Origin: Bacteroides graminisolvens DSM 19988 = JCM 15093 | GTDB lineage: Bacteria > Bacteroidota > Bacteroidia > Bacteroidales > Bacteroidaceae | Length of the DNA stretch: 64,000 nt | Direction of reading: 5' to 3' | Assembly: GCF_000428125.1 (NCBI RefSeq) | Contig: NZ_ATZI01000006.1 | Span: 62,001 to 126,000, forward strand | In this document: positions 8,925 to 18,005 of the stretch, piece after piece | Position numbering within the stretch: position 1 is the stretch's first letter | Layout of the letters: the number at the start of each line of letters is the position of its first letter | The notes under the pieces: generated by a model | Told to the model about the DNA's origin: nothing | The model's input: the letters and a program-made list of their open reading frames with translations, nothing else | Databases searched by the model: none | Translations under genes and position numbers: made by a program

Positions 8925-10262
8925 ATGATTAGTTTGAACATTGAAAAAACTTTAGGATTCATATCCAGAGAAAAAGTTTTTGCATACGAGCCTCTTGTTA
9001 AAGAAGCGCAAAATGCATTAGAGAAAGGAACCGGAAAAGGAAACGATTTCCTGGGATGGTTGCACCTCCCCTCTTCTATTACACAAGAGCATCTGGAAGA
9101 TATCAAAGCTACAGCTCAAGTCTTGAGAGAGAACTGCGAAGTAGTTATTGTGGCAGGTATCGGCGGCAGTTATCTGGGCGCTCGTGCAGTAATTGAGGCT
9201 TTATCAAACAGCTTTACCTGGTTGCAGGACAAGAAAAGTGCGCCTAGCATTATCTATGCCGGCCACAACATCGGCGAAGATTATTTGTATGAGCTGACTC
9301 ACTTCCTGCAAGACAAGAAGTTTGGAGTCATCAACATCTCTAAATCAGGAACGACTACTGAAACGGCTCTTGCTTTCCGTATATTGAAAAAACAATGTGA
9401 AGATCAACGCGGAAAAGAGATGGCACAGAAAGTTATCGTTGCCATTACTGACGCATCAAAAGGTGCTGCACGTGTTACAGCCGACAAAGAAGGATACAAA
9501 TCATTCATCATCCCTGATAATGTAGGTGGTCGTTTTTCAGTGCTTACTCCGGTAGGTTTATTGCCTATTGCCGTAGCAGGTTTCAACATCGACAAATTGG
9601 TGGCCGGTGCTCGCGAAGCTGAAAAAGCATGTGGAGCAGACGTGCCGTTTGCTGAGAACCCCGCCGCTATTTACGCTGCTACCCGCAATGAATTATATAA
9701 AAGCGGAAAGAAAATTGAGATTCTTGTTAACTTCAACCCCAAACTTCACTACGTAAGTGAATGGTGGAAACAGCTTTACGGAGAATCTGAAGGAAAAGAA
9801 AACAAAGGTATTTTCCCTGCAGCAGTAGACTTTTCTACTGACCTTCATTCCATGGGTCAATGGATTCAGGAAGGTGAAAGAACCATCTTTGAAACTGTTA
9901 TTTCAGTAGAAAAGACAAACCATACGGTATTGGTTCCTTCTGACGAGGCCAACTTAGACGGTCTGAACTTCCTTGCCGGAAAACGTGTTGACGAGGTGAA
10001 TAAAATGGCAGAGCTAGGCACTCAGTTGGCACATGTTGACGGTGGTGTTCCTAACATGCGACTTTGCATAGCCGACCTTAGCGAACAAACCATCGGAGAG
10101 TTGCTATACTTCTTCGAGGTGGCATGCGGCATAAGCGGCTATCTTCTTGGCGTGAATCCTTTCAACCAACCGGGTGTTGAAGCATACAAAAAGAATATGT
10201 TTGCCCTACTCAACAAGCCGGGTTATGAAGAAGAATCAAAAGCCATTCAGTCAAGACTGTAA
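8925..10262 (+). CDS. pgi: Glucose-6-phosphate isomerase
   Basis: The 445-residue enzyme interconverts glucose-6-phosphate and fructose-6-phosphate. It has both sugar-isomerase domains with [30 protein letters not shown], the PGI signature [14 protein letters not shown], and the terminal [18 protein letters not shown]. An in-frame ATG at 8856 would add 23 residues ([15 protein letters not shown]) with no family match, so the ATG at 8925 ([13 protein letters not shown]) is preferred. The 82-base gap after gpsA shows no clear promoter box, so it may be the last gene of the lysS operon. A strong terminator follows. Confidence 0.96.
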   Translation: MISLNIEKTLGFISREKVFAYEPLVKEAQNALEKGTGKGNDFLGWLHLPSSITQEHLEDIKATAQVLRENCEVVIVAGIGGSYLGARAVIEALSNSFTWLQDKKSAPSIIYAGHNIGEDYLYELTHFLQDKKFGVINISKSGTTTETALAFRILKKQCEDQRGKEMAQKVIVAITDASKGAARVTADKEGYKSFIIPDNVGGRFSVLTPVGLLPIAVAGFNIDKLVAGAREAEKACGADVPFAENPAAIYAATRNELYKSGKKIEILVNFNPKLHYVSEWWKQLYGESEGKENKGIFPAAVDFSTDLHSMGQWIQEGERTIFETVISVEKTNHTVLVPSDEANLDGLNFLAGKRVDEVNKMAELGTQLAHVDGGVPNMRLCIADLSEQTIGELLYFFEVACGISGYLLGVNPFNQPGVEAYKKNMFALLNKPGYEEESKAIQSRL

Positions 10263-10283
10263 TTGATACAGCATTAATTAAAT

Positions 10284-10330
10284 AATCCTCTTGTGTTAAC
10301 TGATAGCGAGCACAAGAGGATTTTCTTTTT
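10284..10330 (+). terminator. Rho-independent terminator after pgi
   Basis: A 12-bp perfect stem (AATCCTCTTGTG / CACAAGAGGATT) with a 15-base loop is followed by a T-rich run. Confidence 0.85.
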
Positions 10331-10360
10331 CAAAGCGTCAGAAGCCACTGACATAATTCG

Positions 10361-10368
10361 TACCTTTG
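10361..10368 (+). promoter_or_regulatory. -7 box of the HAD phosphatase gene
   Basis: TACCTTTG fits TAnnTTTG, 21 bases before the ATG at 10389. It rules out the longer frame that opens inside the pgi terminator at 10293. Confidence 0.7.
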
Positions 10369-10388
10369 CAGAAAATTATAGAAGTCGT

Positions 10389-11129
10389 ATGTTTAAAGAA
10401 GAAATAAAGAAATATTTAGCCGAAAACCAACACGCACGCATTCAGTTAAAGTCGGTTTTGTTCGACATGGACGGGGTGTTGTTTAATTCCATGCCATATC
10501 ATGCTGACGCCTGGCATAAAGTAATGGCAAGCCGCGGACTTGAATTGAGTCACACTGAGGCTTACATGCACGAAGGACGCACCGGTGCAGGAACCATCAA
10601 TTTGGTATATCAACGCCAACTGGGACGTGATGCTACAGAAGAAGAAATACATGATATCTATAAAGATAAGACCATTGAATTCAACAAACATCCGTTAGCA
10701 AAACGTATGGATGGAGCTGCTGAAATCATCCGAAAAGTAAAAGAAGATAAACTGGTGCCGACAGTGGTAACCGGTTCGGGTCAAGCCTCACTGCTTAACC
10801 GACTGGAAGAAAACTTCCCCGATACGTTTCAGGAAAAATTAATGGTAACGGCTTTTGATGTACAATACGGCAAGCCGCATCCCGAGCCTTATCTGATGGC
10901 TTTGAAAAAAGGAGGATTAAAGCCCAACGAAGCAATTGTCATAGAAAACGCACCGTTGGGAGTGGAAGCCGGAGTAGCAGCGGGCATCTTTACCATTGCA
11001 GTCAATACGGGTCCGCTCGATGCCAGTGTGCTGTTGAATTCGGGTGCACATCTTCTTTTTCCATCCATGAAAAGCTTATGCGATGCGTGGGAAGATCTGT
11101 TCAGCGCTTTACAAGCCACACAGTTATAA
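10389..11129 (+). CDS. HAD-superfamily sugar phosphatase / beta-phosphoglucomutase-like protein
   Basis: The 246-residue protein has the HAD motif I LFDMDGVLFNSMPYH (nucleophile Asp then Asp two residues later), motif II VVTGSG, and motifs III/IV in KPHPEPYLMALKKGG and VIENAPLGVEAGVAAG, with a helical cap between motifs I and II. This is the beta-phosphoglucomutase/phosphonatase-like subgroup, which acts on small phosphosugars. The exact substrate cannot be told. About 20 residues precede motif I, slightly more than usual. It is monocistronic, with its own promoter box and a hairpin terminator behind it. Confidence 0.88.
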   Translation: MFKEEIKKYLAENQHARIQLKSVLFDMDGVLFNSMPYHADAWHKVMASRGLELSHTEAYMHEGRTGAGTINLVYQRQLGRDATEEEIHDIYKDKTIEFNKHPLAKRMDGAAEIIRKVKEDKLVPTVVTGSGQASLLNRLEENFPDTFQEKLMVTAFDVQYGKPHPEPYLMALKKGGLKPNEAIVIENAPLGVEAGVAAGIFTIAVNTGPLDASVLLNSGAHLLFPSMKSLCDAWEDLFSALQATQL

Positions 11130-11134
11130 AGAAA

Positions 11135-11170
11135 GAGGTGTTTACCTAGAAACAAGTAAACACCTCATTT
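11135..11170. terminator. Bidirectional terminator between the HAD gene and tRNA-Arg
   Basis: An 11-bp perfect stem (GAGGTGTTTAC / GTAAACACCTC, loop of 10) has ATTTT on the right and TTTCTTTAT on the minus strand. It can end both the HAD transcript and the leftward tRNA transcript. Confidence 0.75.
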
Positions 11171-11190
11171 TCATGATATTAAAGTTAATG

Positions 11191-11263
11191 TGACCTGGGT
11201 GGGACTCAAACCCACGACCTTCAGAACCGGAATCTGACGCTCTATTCACTAAGCTACCAAGCC
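11191..11263 (-). tRNA. tRNA-Arg (anticodon CCG)
   Basis: The 73-base minus-strand sequence folds as a cloverleaf: acceptor GGCTTGG/CCAGGTC (two G-U pairs), D-stem GCTT/GAGC, anticodon stem TCAGA/TCTGA with loop TTCCGGT, T-arm GTGGG TTTGAGT CCCAC, discriminator A. Anticodon CCG reads CGG arginine codons. The 3' CCA is not encoded. It is read leftward from its own box at 11276-11283. Confidence 0.95.
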
Positions 11264-11275
11264 TTAATTGCAGTG

Positions 11276-11283
11276 CAAAATTA
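11276..11283 (-). promoter_or_regulatory. -7 box of tRNA-Arg
   Basis: TAATTTTG on the minus strand fits TAnnTTTG, 12 bases before the mature tRNA 5' end. Confidence 0.6.
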
Positions 11284-11441
11284 TAAAAAAATACGCTTCT
11301 TCCTAGTAAAAAACTTGTTTTTATACTAAGCAGACTGAATTTCACGGCTTTCAAAATGTTATTTTGACACCATATAGACTTAATCTTAGTCAAATAGAAT
11401 GTATTTTAAACAAATATTCAAACAGATATAAATATTATTTC

Positions 11442-11449
11442 TATCTTTG
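11442..11449 (+). promoter_or_regulatory. -7 box of asnA
   Basis: TATCTTTG fits TAnnTTTG, 26 bases before the asnA ATG. Confidence 0.7.
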
Positions 11450-11475
11450 CCGACAATTAAAGATACTAAAATATT

Positions 11476-12513
11476 ATGAGTTACCTAATAAAACCAACAA
11501 ATTACAGGCCTTTGCTTGACCTGAAGCAAACCGAACTGGGAATAAAGCAAATCAAAGAGTTTTTCCAACTGAATCTATCTTCGGAACTTCGTTTGCGCAG
11601 GGTTACAGCACCGCTTTTCGTGTTGAAAGGAATGGGGATTAATGATGATTTGAACGGAGTGGAAAGAGCTGTTTCATTCCCGATTAAAGATCTTCAGGAC
11701 GCTCAGGCAGAAGTGGTACATTCATTAGCTAAATGGAAAAGAATGACGTTGGCTGATTATCACATTGAACCGGGATACGGAATATATACCGACATGAATG
11801 CTATCAGAGCCGACGAAGAACTTGGTAATATTCACTCTTTATACGTTGATCAGTGGGATTGGGAACGCGTAATTACCAAAGAAGACAGAAACATCGATTT
11901 TCTTAAAGAGATCGTGAACCGTATATACGCTGCTATGATCCGTACCGAATACATGGTTTATGAAATGTATCCGGTCATCAAGCCTTGCTTGCCCAAGGAG
12001 TTGTTCTTTATTCACTCGGAAGAACTCAGACAGTTGTATCCCGACATGGAAGCAAAAGACAGGGAAAATGCCATTACTAAACAATATGGCGCGGTATTTA
12101 TTATCGGTATAGGCGGTCAATTGGGCGACGGTAAGAAACATGACGGCAGAGCTCCTGATTACGATGACTATTCCAGCAAAGGATTAAACGGTTATCCCGG
12201 ACTGAATGGCGATTTACTACTGTGGAACGATGTATTGCAAAGAGCCATCGAATTATCGTCTATGGGGATTCGTGTCGACAAAGAGGCTTTAGTACGCCAG
12301 CTCAAGGAAGAAGGAGAAGAGAAAAGACTTGATCTTTACTTCCACAAACGATTGATGAATGACACACTTCCATTATCAATAGGAGGCGGTATCGGACAGT
12401 CTCGCCTTTGTATGTATTATTTGCGCAAAGCACACATCGGTGAAATTCAGGCTAGCATCTGGCCCGAAAGCATGCGCAAAGAGTGCGAAGCACTTAATAT
12501 GCCGCTGATTTAA
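11476..12513 (+). CDS. asnA: Aspartate-ammonia ligase (asparagine synthetase A)
   Basis: The 345-residue enzyme makes asparagine from aspartate, ammonia and ATP. It is the class II synthetase-like AsnA type: the family start YLIKPTNYRPLLDLKQTELGI, then RVTAPLFV, the ERAVSF region, HSLYVDQWDWERV, and the terminal GGGIGQSRLCMYYLRKAHIGE containing the motif 3 arginine. Length equals that of typical AsnA. ung follows after 11 bases and probably shares the transcript. Confidence 0.96.
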   Translation: MSYLIKPTNYRPLLDLKQTELGIKQIKEFFQLNLSSELRLRRVTAPLFVLKGMGINDDLNGVERAVSFPIKDLQDAQAEVVHSLAKWKRMTLADYHIEPGYGIYTDMNAIRADEELGNIHSLYVDQWDWERVITKEDRNIDFLKEIVNRIYAAMIRTEYMVYEMYPVIKPCLPKELFFIHSEELRQLYPDMEAKDRENAITKQYGAVFIIGIGGQLGDGKKHDGRAPDYDDYSSKGLNGYPGLNGDLLLWNDVLQRAIELSSMGIRVDKEALVRQLKEEGEEKRLDLYFHKRLMNDTLPLSIGGGIGQSRLCMYYLRKAHIGEIQASIWPESMRKECEALNMPLI

Positions 12514-12524
12514 ACAAGTAAATC

Positions 12525-13187
12525 ATGCAAGTACAAATAGAAGAGAGCTGGAAAAATCGTCTGGCTCCTGAATTTGAAAAAGATTATTTTCGTGTACTCA
12601 CTGACTTTGTGCGCAGTGAGTATACTCATTATACCATCTATCCTCCGGGGAAGCTGATTTTCAACGCTTTCAACCTCTGTCCGTTTGACAAGGTTAAAGT
12701 TGTCATCATCGGACAAGACCCTTACCACGGCCCCGGGCAAGCTCACGGACTCTGTTTTTCGGTCAATGACGGAATACAATTTCCGCCTTCTCTGATGAAT
12801 ATATTCAAAGAAATCAAAGCAGACATCGGACACGATGCCCCCACTAGCGGTAATCTGACCAGATGGGCAGAACAAGGAGTGCTGCTACTAAATGCCACGC
12901 TGACAGTCAGAGCACATCAGGCCGGATCACACCAGAAAAAAGGATGGGAGGAGTTTACAGATGCAGCCATAAAACTGCTTGCCGAAGAAAAAGAACATCT
13001 GGTTTTTATTTTATGGGGAGCATACGCACAAAAGAAGGGAGCTTTTATTGACCGCAACAAACATCTCGTTCTGGCTTCGGCTCACCCATCGCCCTTATCA
13101 GCTTACAACGGATTCTTTGGCAACAAACATTTCAGCAAAACCAATGCTTACTTAAAAGCAAACGGTAAAGAAGAAATCAACTGGTAG
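12525..13187 (+). CDS. ung: Uracil-DNA glycosylase
   Basis: The 220-residue enzyme removes uracil from DNA in base-excision repair. It has the family-1 water-activating motif GQDPYHGPGQAHGLCFSV (catalytic Asp) and the DNA-intercalating HPSPLSAYNGFFGNKHF near the C-terminus. Length and motif order are normal. It lies 11 bases after asnA and ends at a long hairpin facing lptD. Confidence 0.97.
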   Translation: MQVQIEESWKNRLAPEFEKDYFRVLTDFVRSEYTHYTIYPPGKLIFNAFNLCPFDKVKVVIIGQDPYHGPGQAHGLCFSVNDGIQFPPSLMNIFKEIKADIGHDAPTSGNLTRWAEQGVLLLNATLTVRAHQAGSHQKKGWEEFTDAAIKLLAEEKEHLVFILWGAYAQKKGAFIDRNKHLVLASAHPSPLSAYNGFFGNKHFSKTNAYLKANGKEEINW

Positions 13188-13203
13188 TTTCCATACCATA
13201 ATA

Positions 13204-13253
13204 ATAGCATAACTGCCCTGTCTTTTTGTTTAAAGGCAGGGCAGTTATGCTAT
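13204..13253. terminator. Long hairpin between convergent ung and lptD
   Basis: A 17-bp perfect inverted repeat (arms 13204-13220 and 13237-13253, loop of 16) lies between the two gene ends. It has no long T-run after either arm, so it is a probable rather than certain bidirectional terminator. Confidence 0.65.
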
Positions 13254-13287
13254 ACTCACCACTCAGAATATCTATAGCAACACATGG

Positions 13288-15999
13288 TTAATACCATTGA
13301 ATATTGCTTTGCGTCTGGCTCCTCTGTTCCCATTTCAAATCCTGAAGCACGCTGGCATTGGCACGTATGGTAAAGTTATAGTATTTATAAACGCCAAACG
13401 GAGATAGGCTGGCAGACATGTTCCAACAGTGCAAGTCACGTGAAATGGTAAATGCCGTTTGCGTAATCTCTTTAGCTTCAAAATCATAACCGGAGTTAAA
13501 GCTCATGTTCCAACGATTAGAAATTTTAATGTTGCCGGACGCACTCAGGTTATGCGTATACCGATACGGATACCGCATACTTTTTTCATTAATAGGTTTA
13601 GAAGTATCCTCACGAATGTTAAACGAATAGTTGAAGTTCAAGTTCCAAGGCATTTTAAATACCTGATAACCATCAGCATCTACCTTCGCCTTTTCAACTT
13701 TCTTCTCAGTCTGCCCGTTACCATCCGTCATTTCATCCGTACCTTCTCCCGGCTTTTTCTCGTCTTTCTTGTCGTTAGCGCCTTTTTCGTCTTTAGGGCC
13801 GAACCACTTCTTCCACGTATCATTATTGAAACTATAGTTAAAAGAGGAGCCCCATCCCTGGAAGCGTCCGAAGCGCCCGTATGACCATTCCGTGCGATCA
13901 CCCACTACCACTTTACCATTTTTATCGAACTCATACGCATACGTAGCAAAAGACGAATTCAAGTTCAGCGTGTAATTCTTAGAAAGCTTTAAGCGCAAAC
14001 GCATGGAAAGATCACTCCACGGACGAGTTTCAGCAGCCATATTGTAAGAGATGCTGGCACCCAGTTCATCAATGATACTAATCTTACGTATCGAATCGTT
14101 CTTTGTTTTGTACTTGGCTTCAATGTTATTGGATAAATCAAAACTCACCGAACCCTGCTTTCCTCGTCCGGGAACACCAAAGGGTTGATTACTGTAAGGC
14201 GAATACGTCACCGTATCAAGTTCGTTATTTGAATTGCGGTACACATAAGACTTATAATATCCATAATGAGAAGAGCCAAAATCGGGAGCCGCACTTAAAC
14301 TGATTTGCGGAGTGATAACGTGACGAATTTGAATCTCTTTCTTCTTGGCGAACAAAGGTTTATACATACCGTACAGTTTGGTACTCACGCCCAAGCTGGT
14401 ATTGTAGTTGTACACCCGGTGAAAACCATGAATCGTATCCGTTAGCACCTCCTTACCGGCAGCAGAATCCCAGTCGCGCATCACCTTCTTAGTATACCAT
14501 CTTTCCGTATAATTAAAAGAAGGAGTGACATTGAAATACTTGAAAAGAGTAAAGGTAGCACTAACGGGTATGGTGTGACTCATACCATTGTTCCAGTCGT
14601 TCACCAGATTTGATTTGAACAACTTATCATCTTTAGTCGTAATACTATTCGTTAATCGTCCGGTGTAACTCATTGAAATCTTCTCATACCAACGTTCGTC
14701 ACCTACCGCTTTCTTACGTTTAAAAGGATAGATGCGGCTCAAAGCAATGTTTAAGTCGGGTAAGGTAATGGCTACAGAAGAATCGCGCAAGGTCTGTGCA
14801 ATATTAAAAGTGCTTGAAATAGTCAGGTTCTGATCCGGGAAACTTCTTGAATAACTAACACTAGACGTTTTGGTGCCTTGCGACATCAACTGTGAATTAT
14901 AAAGGTTATTGATATTTGTGCGTTCATAACTGCTGGTCGAGAAGTTCACGCTAGCAGAAAACGTGGAGTTAGGACTGGCCTTAGCGTCTTGACGATGCGA
15001 CCAAACCACCTTAAAGTCTTTGGCTACCAAATAATCATCGAGCCCTTTATCGCCCGTTTTGGTTACCTGATAATCTGCCTGAAAGCTACCCGAATATTTA
15101 TATCTTCTGTTGTAATTAGACTGAACTCCAAGCGCCCAAGAACCTTTGGTGAAAATATCGGCCGTCACTTTCATATCCATCTTATCACTGATGGCAAAAT
15201 AATACCCCCCATCGGTCAGACCAAACCCACGGCTTGAGTCATCCATATAGGTAGGCATGATAAAACCCGACGAATAACTACTTGAAAACGGGAAGAAGAA
15301 GAAAGGTACCGCAATAGGAAGCGGAACATCTTCAACCACCAGGTAAGCCGGACCAGTTACCACATTCTTTTTCGGTTTTACTTTGGCACGAGTCAACTGC
15401 AAGTAAAAGTGAGGATGATCGTGGTGATCGCAGGTTGTATACTTACCACCTACCATAAAAAGTTCATCGTCGGCACCTTTTTTGGCATTATTACCAACCA
15501 CATACCCTTCACCCTGTTGAGTGACGATATTACTGATAAGACCTTTTTTACTTTTGAAATTATATCTTATGGTCTTGGTTTCATAAGGAGTCTCTCCGTC
15601 TTTGAAAACCGGAGTTCCCTGCATATTTCCCAAAGAATCGGCCACACCATGAGCATACACCGTGCTGCTATCCATGTTCATGGAAATAACCTGAGCTCCG
15701 AGCTCTATCTTCTCATAGTTCACCTTGCCTTTGCCGTACAGATGCGCATAACCGCCTTGGGTAAAGACAATGGAATCATTGGCCTCATAAACAACGGGAG
15801 CATTCAACGGCTGTTTCTTTTTAGCCGGACCCTGCAAAACGGATGAATCTTTTTGCAACGTATCCTTTTTCAGAGAATCAGAAACGCTTCTGGGAGCAAT
15901 GGGCCTCCTTCTACGCTGAGACATTGCACCGTCAGACAATGTCAACATGACACACAGTAGTATGAATGATATAATTGTATTTGCTTTCAATGGCGTCAT
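13288..15999 (-). CDS. lptD: LPS-assembly outer-membrane protein LptD
   Basis: The 903-residue protein starts with a signal peptide (TIISFILLCVMLTLSDGAMS) followed by a basic patch RRRRRP. Residues about 70-220 form an OstA/LptA-like beta-jellyroll domain (VYEANDSIVFTQGGYAHLYG, GKGKVNYEKIELGA, VYAHGVADS), and the rest is a long beta-barrel rich in alternating aromatic strands, ending in Trp-Tyr as outer-membrane barrels do. This order is that of LptD, which inserts lipopolysaccharide into the outer leaflet. A low-complexity Asp/Lys/Glu-rich stretch near residues 735-775 probably forms a loop. No LptE partner lies nearby. Confidence 0.85.
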   Translation of the reverse strand: MTPLKANTIISFILLCVMLTLSDGAMSQRRRRPIAPRSVSDSLKKDTLQKDSSVLQGPAKKKQPLNAPVVYEANDSIVFTQGGYAHLYGKGKVNYEKIELGAQVISMNMDSSTVYAHGVADSLGNMQGTPVFKDGETPYETKTIRYNFKSKKGLISNIVTQQGEGYVVGNNAKKGADDELFMVGGKYTTCDHHDHPHFYLQLTRAKVKPKKNVVTGPAYLVVEDVPLPIAVPFFFFPFSSSYSSGFIMPTYMDDSSRGFGLTDGGYYFAISDKMDMKVTADIFTKGSWALGVQSNYNRRYKYSGSFQADYQVTKTGDKGLDDYLVAKDFKVVWSHRQDAKASPNSTFSASVNFSTSSYERTNINNLYNSQLMSQGTKTSSVSYSRSFPDQNLTISSTFNIAQTLRDSSVAITLPDLNIALSRIYPFKRKKAVGDERWYEKISMSYTGRLTNSITTKDDKLFKSNLVNDWNNGMSHTIPVSATFTLFKYFNVTPSFNYTERWYTKKVMRDWDSAAGKEVLTDTIHGFHRVYNYNTSLGVSTKLYGMYKPLFAKKKEIQIRHVITPQISLSAAPDFGSSHYGYYKSYVYRNSNNELDTVTYSPYSNQPFGVPGRGKQGSVSFDLSNNIEAKYKTKNDSIRKISIIDELGASISYNMAAETRPWSDLSMRLRLKLSKNYTLNLNSSFATYAYEFDKNGKVVVGDRTEWSYGRFGRFQGWGSSFNYSFNNDTWKKWFGPKDEKGANDKKDEKKPGEGTDEMTDGNGQTEKKVEKAKVDADGYQVFKMPWNLNFNYSFNIREDTSKPINEKSMRYPYRYTHNLSASGNIKISNRWNMSFNSGYDFEAKEITQTAFTISRDLHCWNMSASLSPFGVYKYYNFTIRANASVLQDLKWEQRSQTQSNIQWY

Positions 16000-16026
16000 T
16001 AACTAAATTGTTTACGCTTGGAGAGG

Positions 16027-16034
16027 CAAAAGTA
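16027..16034 (-). promoter_or_regulatory. -7 box of lptD
   Basis: TACTTTTG on the minus strand fits TAnnTTTG, 28 bases before the lptD start. Confidence 0.65.
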
Positions 16035-16090
16035 CGCATTCTCTGCCAATTATAAATGTGATTGCCTCTTTTTAATTATTTTTTTAGTTC

Positions 16091-16630
16091 CTACAAAAAC
16101 AACTCACACCAACGATCAAAACGTACAAGTCCCTCAGTGCCATGCTTCAGCAAACTCTTACGCGCTCCTTCCACACTCTTTTCTTTGTCGAGCTTCGTCT
16201 TAGAAAAAAACTTGTCGGCAAAACAAATAACCTGTTCCTCCATACTAACCGGTAACATATCACGATGTGGAAGCGGAAGATTTTGTTTGATAATATCTTG
16301 CAAAGATAGTCCGGCTCCGGTATGTCGTTCGCAAACCAAAGCATGCTTGGGGTATCCGGCTTCACGAAGAAAATCGGCTCCCAGATAACCGTGGCAGATA
16401 TAAGGATAATCACCGTGACAATGAATGCCCGGTGCATTCGTCAACCCTATTCCGATGTCGTGCAACATAGCAGCCTCGGCAATGAACTGAGTATTGAGTT
16501 GTAACTCAGGATGTTTCTCTGCTATATCAAGAGCCTTACGGGTTACCGACCGGCTGTGTACTAACAATATATTTTTCAGTTCATCCTCCAGAGGATAGAG
16601 CTTGTTTATCAAATCGATGGGACGTATCAT
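16091..16630 (-). CDS. HDIG-domain phosphohydrolase-like protein
   Basis: The 179-residue protein has a metal-binding HD domain: the first His in VHSRSVTRKAL, then AAMLHDIGIG (HD pair), HGYLGADFL, and VCERHTGAGL. It belongs to small HDIG proteins of the type that hydrolyse phosphate esters or nucleotides; the substrate is unknown. The frame opens 20 codons upstream, but the -7 box at 16647-16654 lies in that extension, so the ATG at 16630 (MIRPIDLINKLYP) is chosen. It is divergent from the MscS gene. Confidence 0.82.
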   Translation of the reverse strand: MIRPIDLINKLYPLEDELKNILLVHSRSVTRKALDIAEKHPELQLNTQFIAEAAMLHDIGIGLTNAPGIHCHGDYPYICHGYLGADFLREAGYPKHALVCERHTGAGLSLQDIIKQNLPLPHRDMLPVSMEEQVICFADKFFSKTKLDKEKSVEGARKSLLKHGTEGLVRFDRWCELFL

Positions 16631-16646
16631 TTCTCTGTTTTTATTG

Positions 16647-16674
16647 CAAAAATAAATATTATTGAATACATTTG
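16647..16674. promoter_or_regulatory. Divergent -7 boxes for the HD gene and mscS
   Basis: TATTTTTG on the minus strand (16647-16654) and TACATTTG on the plus strand (16667-16674) both fit TAnnTTTG and are 12 bases apart. The two core promoters must overlap, so only one can be occupied at a time. Confidence 0.65.
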
Positions 16675-16706
16675 CACAGATATAAATCAAAAATAACTAT
16701 AAAGAA

Positions 16707-17591
16707 ATGGATATTCAAGAATTCTTAAACCTTACTATCTTCGGCATAGCCATTAAGCAACCCGTTACTTTTTTAGTAAAAGCTTTATTAATTTACCTGG
16801 TTACACAAGGTGCGGTTTCACTTATTAAGTTTCTTTTCCGAAGATCGCAAAGAAAACACAACTCCACTTTTCTTGATAAAACGACGGCCAGCTTCCTGCA
16901 GCGCATAAGCGTTTATGCACTGTACATCATAGGAGGTGCCATTTTTCTTTCGTTAATTCCGGGAATGGAAAAAGTTGGAAACTCTATTTTGGCCGGTGCC
17001 GGTATCATGGCTATGGCTGTGGGTTTCGCTTCTCAAGAAGCTCTTTCAAACTTTATCAGCGGACTCTTCATTGTTTTCGGCAAACCTTTCAGGATTGGTG
17101 ACATCATTAAACTGGACGACATTGTAACGGGAACCGTTGCCGAAATCACACTGCGGCACACCGTTATTAAAAGTTTGGAAAACCGTACCATTATCATACC
17201 CAACAGCAAGATTAATTCGAGTACGATTATTAACTCTACGCTTAGTGCGGAAGACATCTGTAGCTTTATCGAGGTGGGGGTTTCTTATGATACCGACTTA
17301 GACAAGGCCATGGGAATTATGCGTGAAGAAGTGATGAAGCACCCTTCGTTAAAAGACCACCGAAGTGATGAAGAAAAAAAGAAGAATGCTCCCGTGGTAA
17401 CAGTCAGGGTGATCAATCTGGGTGATTCGGCCATCACACTCCGGGCGTGGGCTTGGGCAAACAACAGCGGAGAAGCCTTTGCCATGAAATGTGATCTGCT
17501 CAAATCCGTCAAAGAACGTTTTGACAGGGAGAACATTGAAATTCCATTCCCATACAGCAATTTGATCATAAAAAATCAGGTGAAAGGATAG
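16707..17591 (+). CDS. Small-conductance mechanosensitive channel (MscS family)
   Basis: The 294-residue inner-membrane protein has three membrane segments (about 20-40, 65-85 and the pore helix 90-115). The pore helix is rich in Gly/Ala (ILAGAGIMAMAVGFASQEAL), followed by the MscS beta-domain (FRIGDIIKLDDIVTGTVAEI, and SLENRTIIIPNSKI) and a C-terminal alpha/beta domain ending IEIPFPYSNLIIK. It opens under membrane tension to release solutes on osmotic downshift. It has its own promoter box and a 16-bp hairpin behind it. Confidence 0.92.
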   Translation: MDIQEFLNLTIFGIAIKQPVTFLVKALLIYLVTQGAVSLIKFLFRRSQRKHNSTFLDKTTASFLQRISVYALYIIGGAIFLSLIPGMEKVGNSILAGAGIMAMAVGFASQEALSNFISGLFIVFGKPFRIGDIIKLDDIVTGTVAEITLRHTVIKSLENRTIIIPNSKINSSTIINSTLSAEDICSFIEVGVSYDTDLDKAMGIMREEVMKHPSLKDHRSDEEKKKNAPVVTVRVINLGDSAITLRAWAWANNSGEAFAMKCDLLKSVKERFDRENIEIPFPYSNLIIKNQVKG

Positions 17592-17592
17592 A

Positions 17593-17636
17593 TTTCATGC
17601 ATTTTATGCAACCATTGCTACATAAAATGCATGAAA
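17593..17636 (+). terminator. 16-bp hairpin directly after the MscS stop codon
   Basis: The arms TTTCATGCATTTTATG and CATAAAATGCATGAAA pair perfectly around a 12-base loop. No T-run follows on the plus strand (A-rich instead), so it may be an RNA-end stabiliser or a weak terminator. Confidence 0.55.
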
Positions 17637-17639
17637 AAA

Positions 17640-17751
17640 AGTATCACCAAGTATCACCAACCCGGTAATAGCTTGATAATCAGACTTTTTCGTGTGACAC
17701 TTGGCTAAAAAAAAGCCTCACCAAGTATCACCAAGTGTCACCAACTTTTTT
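17640..17751. repeat. TATCACCAAG intergenic element, copy 1
   Basis: This 112-bp element aligns without gaps to 60119-60230, with about 100 of 112 positions identical by eye. It has two TATCACCAA units at its left, then TGACACTTGGCT, an A-run, AGCC, and three more CACCAAG-type units. TGACACTTGG and the later CCAAGTGTCA form an inverted repeat around a GGCT/AGCC mini-hairpin. The flank to about 17800 also resembles the flank of copy 2. The rest of 17752-17852 is AT-rich with nothing else recognised. Confidence 0.8.
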
Positions 17752-17852
17752 CATAGTTATTATTTACAAGTACATCACTATTTAGCTTCTATATATAAGC
17801 TTTTTAATAAGCACGGTTAGATGATTTATTTTGCAGGTGAGTAAATTTCGTC

Positions 17853-17944
17853 TCCACCCGGATGTACACACTTTGTACACCCCCATGTAGGAGACCTGTA
17901 CACCGGGGTGTACAAATGTCCTACACCCGGGTCTACAAAGAATT
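17853..17944. repeat. Tandem array of four 23-bp GTACACC units
   Basis: Four consecutive 23-base units begin TCCACCC or TACACCC/TACACCG and share TACACC..RTGTAC. The third unit contains a GTACACC/GGTGTAC inverted repeat, and units 2 to 4 together form an imperfect palindrome of about 40 bases (TGTAGGA ... TCCTACA). No reading frame here resembles a protein. It sits between the ends of the MscS and BASS genes. Confidence 0.75.
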
Positions 17945-18005
17945 TGGCAACGAGAAAAAAAATAATTCAACCGTAGCACACCAAGCACATGCTTGTTGCT
18001 AATCT

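Noticed and set aside
14000..16000. Several plus-strand frames of 60-145 residues opposite lptD
   Set aside because: They mirror the lptD codons and show no start signals or known motifs.
17782..17988. A 68-residue minus-strand frame across the 23-bp array
   Set aside because: Composition is dictated by the DNA repeat, and the frame has no start signal.
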